64,000 bases of DNA, from assembly GCF_036181745.1 (NCBI RefSeq), contig NZ_CP108080.1, positions 2,108,001 to 2,172,000 of the forward strand. Reading direction: 5' to 3'. The DNA comes from Streptomyces sp. NBC_00259. GTDB taxonomy: Bacteria > Actinomycetota > Actinomycetes > Streptomycetales > Streptomycetaceae. The position numbers and the translations under genes are program-made. The notes below the pieces were generated by a model, which searched no databases, was not told where the DNA came from, and worked only from the letters and a program-made list of their open reading frames with translations. Shown piece by piece: positions 17,647-25,045 of this stretch. Every line of letters begins with the position of its first letter. The first letter of the stretch is position 1.

Positions 17647-18521
17647 TTCTGCTCTCGATTCGGATCGTTGTGACCTGAGGTGCCGTTCGGACGGGACAGA
17701 TAGAGCTGTGCGTAGAGCCAGCCTTCCGCTTCCAGGCCCTGCGTATCCACTCCGGCGGCCGACATGCCGTCGAGTACGAGCGCCTGTTCTTCCGGGGAGG
17801 CGAACCGGCGCTGCTTGAAGACCTCGTCGACGCGGACGGTCCGGTATCCCAGTTCGGCCAGTGCGCCTTCGACGCGGTCGAAGGGGAACATCCGCAGGAC
17901 GAAGTGCGCCATCCAGGGCAGGCGGCCGCCCTGGGCCCGTACGACATGGGTGAGCGTCCGCTCGGTGACATAGCCGAGGCAGCCCGTCGAGATCACCAGG
18001 TCGGTGCCGGAGAGCTGGTCGCGCTGCCGGGGGGTGGGCTCGTCGTTCTCCAGGTCGGCGTGGACCGCGTCGTCGAGGAAGCCGGCCTCGAGCGCGTAGG
18101 ACAGCGCGCTGCCTGCGGCGTCCAGGCCGACGAAGCGGATGGGCTGGGCGGGCCGGCGGGACCGGGACAGCTCCCGGTCGCGGGCCAGCAGGGCCTCGCG
18201 GCCGCCGTCCTCGCCGGCGTCCTCGCCGTCGTCCTCGTAGCGCTCGTACAACTCGTCCATCGTCGCGTCGTACTTCACGAGGGCGGCGTTGATCCCGTAC
18301 GAGCACCCGATGTCCAGCACCTGGGGCGCCGCGACCTGCTCGGACTCCCGGTACTCCTTGATGAGTTTGGCGAAGTAGGGCTTGGCCTGTTGCGGAACGC
18401 GGTAGCCGAGGGGACGCAGCACGCTGAAGTAGGTGCGGGGATCGGGCTGGGTGTAGATGTGGTCGAGGGTGACTTTTCCGGTCTCGTCGAATCGCACGGG
18501 GCTTGGCCCTCCGTGGGTCAC
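17643..18521 (-). CDS. SAM-dependent methyltransferase-like protein
   Basis: This is a class I methyltransferase-like protein of 292 residues. The SAM-binding loop reads QVLDIGCSYGINAAL (residues about 67-81), followed by the second acidic strand RFVGLDAAG and the DLVISTGCLGYV motif. It has an extra N-terminal segment of about 60 residues and a charged insert (ERYEDDGEDAGEDGGRE) around residue 95. The methylated substrate is not known. It lies between the dioxygenase (66 bp upstream) and the acyltransferase (4-bp overlap), and by position probably acts on the same intermediate. Confidence 0.8.
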   Translation of the reverse strand: MTHGGPSPVRFDETGKVTLDHIYTQPDPRTYFSVLRPLGYRVPQQAKPYFAKLIKEYRESEQVAAPQVLDIGCSYGINAALVKYDATMDELYERYEDDGEDAGEDGGREALLARDRELSRSRRPAQPIRFVGLDAAGSALSYALEAGFLDDAVHADLENDEPTPRQRDQLSGTDLVISTGCLGYVTERTLTHVVRAQGGRLPWMAHFVLRMFPFDRVEGALAELGYRTVRVDEVFKQRRFASPEEQALVLDGMSAAGVDTQGLEAEGWLYAQLYLSRPNGTSGHNDPNREQK

Positions 18522-18587
18522 TGAGTCTCTGGATTGCTCGGTCGCTGGGCAGCGCGGTCCAGCGCGGTCCTGGACGGACGCCGGGGG

Positions 18588-19457
18588 TCAGTCCAGCAGC
18601 TGGTCGCTCCGGACCGCGCGGCCCTCGGCGGCCAGGTGCTCGGGCAGCACCCGGCCGAAGAGCTGCCGGGTCCGTGCCACGCTCCCGATGACTCCCGGGC
18701 GCTCGCTGTACGCGAAGATCGCCGAGTGGCGCGCCGTCGCGCCCCGCACGGGGCTCACCCGGTGCAGGGAGTAGCGGCCCTTGAACAGCTGCAGGTCACC
18801 GGGGTGCAGAGGGAGACGCCGGAGCAGTCGCTCGCCGCGGCCGTCCAGGACGTCCCGGACGTCGGCGAAGTTCTCGTCGTGCGCCGACCTGATGTTCGGG
18901 CAGTACTCGAAGACGCCGCCGTCCTCCGCTTCCTGCGTGAGCATGCTGACGGTGAACTCGTTCGTGTCGAAGTGCCAGGGGTGCTCCATCCCCGGCTGAA
19001 CGACGTTGAGGACGAGTCCGGAGAGCGGATCGGCCAGTTCGTGCAGCCGGGGCAGTCCGAAGCACTCGGCGACGAACCGCCGGAACGCCTCGTTCGAGTA
19101 GAGCCGGCTGATCAGGGAGCTCTCGGGGACACGGTCCCGCGCCACGAACGCGTTGCCCCGCTGGAAGGTCCTGCGGCCGGGGTGGTCCCGCGGCAGTGCC
19201 GCGTCGACCGCGATGTTGTAGACGTTCACCGTCTCGAGGTCGAAGTGCGCCCGTGGGGCGATGGCCGAGCACTCCTCGCGCAGGACGTCACGGAGCACCG
19301 GACGGATGAAGTCCGGCAGCACGGTGCAGCCGAGCGCCGACAGTTCGCGCCGGGCCCGGGACACCACGGCCTGCCCCTCGGCGCTCCCGAGTTCCGACAG
19401 GGGATATCGGGCCGTGTCGACCACCTGGTCAAGCGTCATTGCTTCCAGAGTGCTCAT
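18588..19457 (-). CDS. Fe(II)/2-oxoglutarate-dependent oxygenase
   Basis: This is a non-haem iron enzyme of 289 residues that would hydroxylate a small substrate using O2 and 2-oxoglutarate. The facial triad is visible: His162-x-Asp164 in HPWHFDTNEFTV and distal His232 in SLHRVSPVRG. Arg243 (in TARHSAIFAY) is placed to bind 2-oxoglutarate. The overall pattern resembles the HalD/BesD-like amino acid oxygenase group, but the intact Asp argues for hydroxylation rather than halogenation. The ATG at 19457 has GAGAGGA upstream; a much longer open frame (to 20609) is only an antisense extension. It is the first gene of a three-gene cluster with a methyltransferase and an acyltransferase. Confidence 0.85.
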   Translation of the reverse strand: MSTLEAMTLDQVVDTARYPLSELGSAEGQAVVSRARRELSALGCTVLPDFIRPVLRDVLREECSAIAPRAHFDLETVNVYNIAVDAALPRDHPGRRTFQRGNAFVARDRVPESSLISRLYSNEAFRRFVAECFGLPRLHELADPLSGLVLNVVQPGMEHPWHFDTNEFTVSMLTQEAEDGGVFEYCPNIRSAHDENFADVRDVLDGRGERLLRRLPLHPGDLQLFKGRYSLHRVSPVRGATARHSAIFAYSERPGVIGSVARTRQLFGRVLPEHLAAEGRAVRSDQLLD

Positions 19458-19501
19458 TCGATCCTCTCGGTGTGTGGGCAGGGCAAGACAAGACCATCCC
19501 C

Positions 19502-19528
19502 AACTGAACTGAGAAGTAACACAGTTGA
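19502..19528. promoter_or_regulatory. Inverted repeat in the dioxygenase promoter region
   Basis: CAACTG and its complement CAGTTG are separated by 15 A/T-rich bases about 45 bp upstream of the dioxygenase start. It could be an operator for the three-gene cluster. No regulator gene is adjacent. Confidence 0.35.
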
Positions 19529-19730
19529 AGTTCCCACAGCCTCCGCCGGGTTGTCTGTGACACGTCACACGGCCGTGGCGTGCGGAGGGCACGAGCGGTG
19601 CGGGCGGTGCGGCACGGCGCCGCAGCAATACGGGGCGGGCGGCCCGACGGGATCTAGACTCCGCATGCTGATCAATCGTCCATAAGTTCACTATTACGGG
19701 GCAAACACCCTGGTCCGGAGGGGCTGCTCG

Positions 19731-21083
19731 ATGGCCGATGCGACGGTGACGGAAGCACTCGCCGCCGAGGCGTACGTGTACGGGTATCCGCTGGTGTACG
19801 AGCTGACGATGGCCGGGGCGCTCGTCCGCAAGGGCATCGGGCGGCTGCCACCGACGCCGTTCAACGCGTTCGCGCACGCCCGCAAGCTCGCCGATCACCA
19901 CGACACGTTCGCCTCGGTCAGCAACGACACGGTTCCTTCGGTCGCGCAGCTGGATCTGTCCGGCGGCCCGCTGGTGCTGCATGTACCGGGCAGCGAGGGC
20001 AGCGCGTACCACGTGGTGCAGTTCGTGGACGCGTGGAGCAACCCCTTCGCGTACGTCGGCTCCCGCGCGACCGGCACCGAGGGCGGCCGCTGGCTCATCG
20101 CGCCACCCGGGTGGGCCGGCCGGGAGCCCGACGGCGTGCGCGGGGTCATCGACGCGCCGACCGCCGTGGTGACGGCCGTCGGGCGCTGGTCGTGCGACGG
20201 TCCGGACGACCTGCCGAGAGTCGCCGCGCTGCAGGACACGCTGGCGGTCGAGGCGCTCGACGGACGGGAGCACCGGGCGGGGCTGCCGACGCCGGAGCCG
20301 GGGGTACGTGAGGCGCTCGGGTTCTTCGAGAAGCTGCGGGTGTGGATGGCCGACTTCCCTCCGTCGGCCGAGGATGCCGCGTACCAGCAGAAGTTCCAGC
20401 CCCTCGGACTGCTGGAGGAGGGCCCGTCGCCGTACGTCTCCCCCGCCGCCGGCCTGGCGATGGCGCTGAAGGACGGCTTCGTCCAGGGCCGGTCCCGGAT
20501 CGAGGAGGCACTGCGGAGCCGGGCCGGCGACGGCGCAGGGTCCGGGGAGTGGGCGCTGGACCCGCACGCCCACGACTACAACCTGGACCACTTCGGCGTC
20601 GGCACGCACGACTCACCCCGGTGGAAGATCGCGGACCGCGAGGAGTCGTACCTCGTACGGGCCGTCGCGGCGCGCAGCGCGCTGTGGGGGAACCACGGCT
20701 ACGAGTCCGTGCAGGCCGAGGTCTTCACGGACGCCGACGGCGAGGGGCTCACCGGCTCCCGGGCGTACACGCTGCGCTTCGAACAGCCGCCGCCCGTCGA
20801 GTCGTTCTGGACGGTGACGATGTACGACACCCCGGACCACTATCTGGTCGCCAATCCGATCGGGCGGTACTCGATCGGCGACCGCACCCCCGGACTCGTC
20901 CACGCCGACGACGGCTCCCTGACCGTCCACATCCAGCAGGAGAGCCCGGCCGATCCGGCCGAGGCCGCGAACTGGCTGCCCGCCCCGCCCGGGGACTTCC
21001 GGCCCGTGGTGCGTCTGTACGCGCCCAAGGAGGACGTGCTGGACAGGAGTTACCGGCTGCCGAGGATCGAGAGACGTCGGTAG
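19731..21083 (+). CDS. DUF1254/DUF1214 domain protein
   Basis: This protein has 450 residues. The N-terminal half (EAYVYGYPLVYELTMAGA, then SVSNDTVPSVAQLDLSGGPLVLHVP) is the DUF1254 domain. The last ~110 residues (SRAYTLRFEQPPPVESFWTVTMYD, then IGRYSIGDRTPGL and the C-terminal LPAPPGDFRPVVRLYAPKEDVLD) are the DUF1214 domain. Proteins of this family often occur without known function; some are exported, but no signal peptide is seen here. GGAGG 9 bases before the ATG supports the start. It is divergent from the dioxygenase with a 273-bp gap and is not clearly part of an operon. Confidence 0.85.
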   Translation: MADATVTEALAAEAYVYGYPLVYELTMAGALVRKGIGRLPPTPFNAFAHARKLADHHDTFASVSNDTVPSVAQLDLSGGPLVLHVPGSEGSAYHVVQFVDAWSNPFAYVGSRATGTEGGRWLIAPPGWAGREPDGVRGVIDAPTAVVTAVGRWSCDGPDDLPRVAALQDTLAVEALDGREHRAGLPTPEPGVREALGFFEKLRVWMADFPPSAEDAAYQQKFQPLGLLEEGPSPYVSPAAGLAMALKDGFVQGRSRIEEALRSRAGDGAGSGEWALDPHAHDYNLDHFGVGTHDSPRWKIADREESYLVRAVAARSALWGNHGYESVQAEVFTDADGEGLTGSRAYTLRFEQPPPVESFWTVTMYDTPDHYLVANPIGRYSIGDRTPGLVHADDGSLTVHIQQESPADPAEAANWLPAPPGDFRPVVRLYAPKEDVLDRSYRLPRIERRR

Positions 21084-21164
21084 GACTCGCCCGCCGCGGG
21101 TGCGCCTGAGCGCCCCGCGGGCCGGCCGACGGACCGGACCGCGGGGCGCGCCCACGCACATCTT

Positions 21165-21259
21165 GGCTCCGGACTCCCAGGTCCGGACTCCTGGCTCCGG
21201 ACTCCTGGCTCCGGACTCCTGGCTCCGGACTCGTGGATCCCGACTCGTGGATCCCGGCT
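21165..21259. repeat. 14-bp tandem repeat array
   Basis: Seven copies of a GGCTCCGGACTCCT-type unit, the outer ones degenerate, run from 21165 to 21259. The array ends 2 bases before the stop codon of the small minus-strand gene and lies 80 bp after the DUF1254 stop. Confidence 0.85.
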
Positions 21260-21260
21260 G

Positions 21261-21569
21261 TCAGTCGGCGTAGTGGATCAGTGAGCGCACCATGTGGCAC
21301 GTCGTCTCGGACGGCGGGTGGATGCCGATGCGCTCGGCCGTGGTGCGTATCCGGCGGTTGCTGGCGTTGGCCGGGTGGTAGACGCCCGTGTCGAGCAGGG
21401 CGATGGCGATGCGCATGGCCTTGAGCCGGCGGTTGTGGGATTCGTACCACTCGCGCGGGAGGCCCGCGGGCAGTGGCCGCTTCGTCGGTTCGGGCAGCGC
21501 CCCCGTCGTCGTCCCCGTCCCCCTCTTCGTCCTCGTCCCCGGCTTCGTCGTGATCGTGGCTACGGCCAT
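21261..21569 (-). CDS. Conserved hypothetical protein, 102 residues
   Basis: This is a small soluble protein. The first 30 residues are a basic Thr/Gly/Pro-rich tail (KPGTRTKRGTGTTTG). The rest looks like a compact helical domain: REWYESHNRRLKAMRIAIALLDTGVY, then NRRIRTTAERIGIHPPSETTCHMVRSLIHY, which has the rhythm of an HTH or a small RNA/DNA-binding fold. AGGAGG before the ATG at 21569 is strong evidence for translation. I do not recognise the family function. Tandem repeats touch its 3' end. Confidence 0.75.
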   Translation of the reverse strand: MAVATITTKPGTRTKRGTGTTTGALPEPTKRPLPAGLPREWYESHNRRLKAMRIAIALLDTGVYHPANASNRRIRTTAERIGIHPPSETTCHMVRSLIHYAD

Positions 21570-21686
21570 CGGCGACCTCCTGGCGCGGTGGTTGGACCCT
21601 CACGAACTAGTTCGATTTTACTGCCCGGCACTGACAATCGCCCCTGGCCAAAGGGTGTTCAGGGTGTTCGAGAGACGCATGGGGAG

Positions 21687-21692
21687 TACGGT
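21687..21692 (+). promoter_or_regulatory. -10 box (TACGGT) of the leaderless ArsC-like gene
   Basis: TACGGT ends 6 bases before the ATG at 21699, with no Shine-Dalgarno sequence in between. Confidence 0.55.
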
Positions 21693-21698
21693 GTCGGG

Positions 21699-22058
21699 AT
21701 GGAGATCTGGATCAATCCCGCGTGCTCGAAATGCCGCAGTGCGCTGCATCTGCTCGACGAGGAAGGCGCGTCGTACACGGTGCGGCGCTACCTGGAGGAC
21801 GTGCCGTCGCCGGACGAGATCCGCGAGGTGCTCGGGCGGCTCGGTCTTGAGCCGTGGGACATCACCCGCACACAGGAGGCGGCCGCCAAGGAACTCGGCG
21901 TGAAGGACTGGCCGCGCGACGCCGCCTCGCGGGACCGGTGGATCGAGGCGCTCGCGGAGCACCCGAAGCTGATCCAGCGTCCGATCATCACGGCGGACGA
22001 CGGTACGGCGGTCGTGGCGCGCACGGACGAGGCGGTACGGGACGCACTGCAACGCTGA
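21699..22058 (+). CDS. ArsC/Spx-like thiol reductase family protein
   Basis: This is a thioredoxin-fold protein of 119 residues, the standard length of the glutaredoxin-dependent arsenate reductase family. The N-terminus reads MEIWINPACSKCRSALHLLDEEG, with the catalytic Cys in a CSKC motif. RYLEDVPSPDEIREVLGRLG and the HPKLIQRPIITADDGTAVVART block with the conserved Arg are also present. No arsenic resistance partners (transporter, ArsR) are nearby, so a general thiol-reductase role is as likely as arsenate reduction. The ATG follows a -10 box directly, suggesting a leaderless mRNA. Confidence 0.85.
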   Translation: MEIWINPACSKCRSALHLLDEEGASYTVRRYLEDVPSPDEIREVLGRLGLEPWDITRTQEAAAKELGVKDWPRDAASRDRWIEALAEHPKLIQRPIITADDGTAVVARTDEAVRDALQR

Positions 22059-22090
22059 ACGCGCCGCCGCCCTGAGCGCGCCGCCGCACC

Positions 22091-22107
22091 GAGCGCCCTG
22101 GGCGCTC
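22091..22107 (+). terminator. Weak hairpin after the ArsC-like gene
   Basis: GAGCGCC-CTG-GGCGCTC is a 7-bp stem 33 bases after the stop. It is the only structure in the first half of the 234-bp gap; the second half holds the promoter of the next gene. Confidence 0.4.
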
Positions 22108-22292
22108 TCGACCGCTGAACGCGCTCGCCGGTCGGACCGCGAAACCGCAGCTCCTCGCCCACCTGCGAAAACTTAAGCCTCAGTTAAGGAAGTCACGCCT
22201 GTGGCGGTTGAGCAGAGCCCTCGGCCTACTCGTACGTAACGGCACACGGAACCCATCCGGCCGCCGTTCACGGCCGGGGACAGGAGCCTTAC

Positions 22293-23000
22293 GTGTCGCG
22301 CAAGAAGACCCTCAGCGGCAAGAAGAAGATCGCCCTCATGATCGGCGCCGCGGCGCTGGTCGGCGGTACTGCGGTTGTCATGACTGGGACAAGCCAGGCC
22401 TCGGTGGCCTGCGACGGACTCGCGCAGGCGATTCGCAACAACGAGAACTTCATCGCCGGTCAACGGGCCAATCCCGATGCCCAGTCGGCGGCCCGGATCG
22501 CCAACCGCGAAGCCGTGATCGCACAGATCAACGTTCAGCAGGAGGCGTCGGGTTGTGAAGTCGGCGAGGGCGCCGGGGAGGGCGGCGGCGGTCAGGCCGC
22601 GCCGCCCGCGCAGCCGCCGGCCGAGGAAGCACCCCCGGGCATGGAGGAGCCGCCCGCCGAGGAGCAGCCGCCCGCGGACGACGGCGGTGCCGGTGCCGGT
22701 GCCGGTGAGGAAGGCGGCGCCGAGGACGGCGGGAACGGCGGCGGGGCCGCCGGTGAGGTCGTCTGCGCCGGTTCGACCGTGACCCTGTCCGGTGAGGGCG
22801 GCGCCCCGGCCGCCTCCAGCAGCCAGTTCCCGGCCGGTACGAAGCTGAAGGTGACCAACCTCGACAACGACAAGTCCACGACCGTCGAGGTCACCTCGGT
22901 GTCCGGTAGCTGCGCGCTGCTGAACAACGCCGCGTTCGAGCAGGTCCGCGAGCCCGGCAAGTTCCTCATCCGCAACGCGCGCATCGAGCGCGTCGGCTGA
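22293..23000 (+). CDS. Secreted protein with Cys-bracketed helical domain and C-terminal beta-barrel-like domain
   Basis: This is an exported protein of 235 residues. A Lys-rich N-terminus and hydrophobic core (KKIALMIGAAALVGGTAVVM) end near SQA. A helical segment follows, enclosed by Cys residues (VACDGLAQAIRNNENF to EASGCEV), then a long low-complexity Pro/Gly/Glu linker. The C-terminal ~75 residues (GTKLKVTNLDNDKSTTVEVTSVSGSCALLNNAAFEQV) resemble an RlpA/expansin-like double-psi barrel, though weakly. GGACAGGAG precedes the GTG start. The function may be cell-wall association. It shares its plan with the DUF1996 protein at 31.8 kb. Confidence 0.75.
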   Translation: MSRKKTLSGKKKIALMIGAAALVGGTAVVMTGTSQASVACDGLAQAIRNNENFIAGQRANPDAQSAARIANREAVIAQINVQQEASGCEVGEGAGEGGGGQAAPPAQPPAEEAPPGMEEPPAEEQPPADDGGAGAGAGEEGGAEDGGNGGGAAGEVVCAGSTVTLSGEGGAPAASSSQFPAGTKLKVTNLDNDKSTTVEVTSVSGSCALLNNAAFEQVREPGKFLIRNARIERVG

Positions 23001-23031
23001 CGGCGGTCGCCACGGGCAGGCGGAGGGGCGG

Positions 23032-23916
23032 CTATCGAAGCCGTTCCTCCGCCTCCGCCAGGATCTCCGTGATGCGCAGCCCGAGCCGTACGTCGCAGGC
23101 GTGCGCGTCCCCCGTACGCGCCGACTCCAGGAGCGCGTCCACCGCCGACCGGAACGAGCCGATCGCATCGCCCCACGCGGGCATCGGCACCCGCCCCCGC
23201 TCGCCGTAGAGTTCGACGGCGGCGCCGGCGGCTTCCGCCGGCGCGCTCAGGCCGAGGGTGGCCGTGCTCGACGCCCCGGACTCGTGCCGCAGGGCGAGAT
23301 GCACCGTGTCGGCCGGTCCGCGCAGCGCCGTCAGGTCGCTCACGTCGCCGAGTACGGGCAGCAGCACGGACAGCACATGAGGGCCGACGTCCCACAGCCC
23401 GCCCTTCTCCCGGCGCCAGGGCGAGGCCGCGTACGGGCTGTCCGAGCCGGTCGCGAACAGCGAGCCCAGCCAGTGCGCCCTCGCGGTGAACCAGCCGCCC
23501 GCGGCGGCCTGTTCCGCGATCCACGGCGCGGTGTCCGCGGCGAACCGCAGCGTGCAGAAGACGATCGACGCGACGCCCGTGCCCTCCACGGCGGTCACGA
23601 CCTCGCGGGCTCCCGTCACCGTCGTCGCCACCGGCTTGTCCAGCAGCAGATGCCGCCCGGCGGCGGCCGCACGCGCCGCCAGCGGCGCCTGGACGTCGGG
23701 CGGCAGGGCGATCGCGACGGCGTCGCTCGCCTCGATGAGGGCGTCCACGTCGTCGTACGCCTTGACCCCGTGGGCCGTGGCGATCGCGGCGGCGGCCTCC
23801 GGGCGCCGCCCCCACACTCCGCTGAAGACGGCCTCCGGGTGCGCGGCGAGAGCAGGGGCCTGGGTGCGCTCCGCCCAGGGGCCCGTTCCGATCAGTCCGA
23901 TCCTCAGCTTCGTCAT
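23032..23916 (-). CDS. Gfo/Idh/MocA family NAD(P)-dependent oxidoreductase
   Basis: This is a dehydrogenase of 294 residues acting on a sugar or polyol derivative. It starts with the Rossmann motif LRIGLIGTGPWA, followed by DAVAIALPPDVQAPLAARAAAAGRHLLLDKPVATT, which is the family's EKP-like motif with Asp-Lys-Pro here. WDVGPHVLSVLLPVLGDV is the usual substrate-domain motif. The ATG at 23916 (MTKLRIG) fits better than the ATG 15 bases further upstream. It is convergent with the secreted protein gene and divergent from the phosphatase gene. The substrate is unknown. Confidence 0.88.
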   Translation of the reverse strand: MTKLRIGLIGTGPWAERTQAPALAAHPEAVFSGVWGRRPEAAAAIATAHGVKAYDDVDALIEASDAVAIALPPDVQAPLAARAAAAGRHLLLDKPVATTVTGAREVVTAVEGTGVASIVFCTLRFAADTAPWIAEQAAAGGWFTARAHWLGSLFATGSDSPYAASPWRREKGGLWDVGPHVLSVLLPVLGDVSDLTALRGPADTVHLALRHESGASSTATLGLSAPAEAAGAAVELYGERGRVPMPAWGDAIGSFRSAVDALLESARTGDAHACDVRLGLRITEILAEAEERLR

Positions 23917-23973
23917 GGGGCCAGTCTGCACCGAGGCGGAGACACGGTGACAGCGATGCTCCCGGCGCGGACG

Positions 23974-23979
23974 TAGGGT
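23974..23979 (+). promoter_or_regulatory. -10 box (TAGGGT) of the leaderless phosphatase gene
   Basis: TAGGGT ends 8 bases before the GTG at 23988, with no ribosome site in between. Confidence 0.45.
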
Positions 23980-23987
23980 GACGCGTT

Positions 23988-24767
23988 GTGAAGAGACACA
24001 TACCCTTCGAGCGGCTCCACAACTTCCGCGACCTGGGCGGCTATCAGGCCGAGAACGGCAGCACGGTGCGGTGGGGACTTCTGTACCGCTCCGACTCGCT
24101 GGGCAAGCTCACGGGCGGGGACTGGGACCGGTTCCTCGGCCTGGGTGTCCGTAGCGTCATCGATCTGCGCTACCCCTGGGAGATCGAGGCCAAGGGCCGG
24201 ATCCCCGAGCACGAGTCGCTGACCTACCACAACCTCAGCATCGAGCACCGCCCGTACGACCAGGCGGCCCTGGGCCCCGGGGTCGAGACCGGCCCGTTCC
24301 TCGCCGAGAAGTACATGGAGGTCGCCCACGACGGCGTCAAGGAACTGCGCAGGGCACTTGAGGTGATCGCCACGGCGGGCAACGGGCCCGTGGTGTTCCA
24401 CTGCGCGTCCGGCAAGGACCGCACCGGACTGGTCGCCGCGCTCGTACTGACCCTTCTGGGCGTGCCCGAGCAGCGCGTCATCGACGACTTCGCCCTCACC
24501 GAACTGGCCACCGAGCGGCTCCTCCACGACTGGCGTGCCGACCACCCCGGCCAGGAACCCGCCTGGCCCGGCTACGGCCGCGCCCCCGCCGACGTCATGC
24601 GCCTCTTCCTCACCGCCCTGACGCGGCAGCACGGCTCCGTACGCGACTACACCCGCAACCTGCTGGGCATCAACGACGCCTGGGAGACCGCTCTGCGCCG
24701 GAACCTCCTCGAACCGGCGCCGGCACCGGGGCCGGCACCGGCCTCCCGGCACACGGATCGCGACTGA
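23988..24767 (+). CDS. Tyrosine/serine protein phosphatase-like protein
   Basis: This is a dual-specificity-type phosphatase of 259 residues, related to the PtpB/Y_phosphatase3 group. The N-terminal NFRDLGGYQ and YRSDSLGKLT motifs are characteristic, and the P-loop is VVFHCASGKDRTGLVAALVL, holding the nucleophilic Cys and the phosphate-binding Arg. The C-terminal segment IRNLLGIND-like (TRNLLGINDAWETALRRNLL) is also typical. It may act on phosphoproteins or phosphoinositide-like substrates; the sequence does not decide. The last ~25 residues are a Pro/Ala-rich tail. The mRNA is probably leaderless. Confidence 0.88.
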   Translation: MKRHIPFERLHNFRDLGGYQAENGSTVRWGLLYRSDSLGKLTGGDWDRFLGLGVRSVIDLRYPWEIEAKGRIPEHESLTYHNLSIEHRPYDQAALGPGVETGPFLAEKYMEVAHDGVKELRRALEVIATAGNGPVVFHCASGKDRTGLVAALVLTLLGVPEQRVIDDFALTELATERLLHDWRADHPGQEPAWPGYGRAPADVMRLFLTALTRQHGSVRDYTRNLLGINDAWETALRRNLLEPAPAPGPAPASRHTDRD

Positions 24768-24933
24768 GGACGTGCTGTTCTTCGTCAACGCCGCCGCGGT
24801 CACGGCGACCGGACAGCGTGAGGGTGCGTCTCAACCCCGTATACGACGCGGACGGCTTCGGCTCGTCCGGCGAATCCGGAATGCCGGATTCGAGGCGTCG
24901 CCCAACGCCCGTGCGGTCGCGGAGAGGTCGCGG

Positions 24934-24967
24934 GAAACGAAGGATTCCTGAGTAACACGGGGTTCAC
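24934..24967 (+). promoter_or_regulatory. Tandem GlnR-type boxes upstream of glnII
   Basis: GAAAC-6 bases-TTCCT (24934-24949) is followed by GTAAC-6 bases-TTCAC (24952-24967), about 80 bp upstream of the glnII start. The second is a very good match to the GlnR a/b site pattern. From established knowledge GlnR controls glnII. The remaining part of the 278-bp gap shows nothing else recognisable. Confidence 0.7.
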
Positions 24968-25045
24968 AATCGAGCAATGGACGGGAAATCCGGTGTTGCG
25001 AAGCTGCGCCTCATACCCGCTGCACCCGTAAAGGATGAGGCCCCC

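Noticed and set aside
15754..18306. An 850-residue extension of the acyltransferase
   Set aside because: The extra part lies antisense-frame within the methyltransferase gene; the GTG at 17646 overlaps the methyltransferase stop in the usual GTGA form.
18588..19457. Halogenase reading of the 2OG enzyme
   Set aside because: Halogenases of this group replace the iron-binding Asp with Gly or Ala; here His-x-Asp is intact.
18588..20609. A 673-residue minus-strand reading frame extending the dioxygenase upstream
   Set aside because: The added N-terminus is antisense to the DUF1254 gene, has no family similarity, and a good ribosome site sits before the ATG at 19457.
21165..21259. Possible CRISPR array
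   Set aside because: The units are 14 bp with no spacers, and no cas genes are present. The same holds for the arrays at 15.7, 30.4, 41.6 and 57.5 kb.
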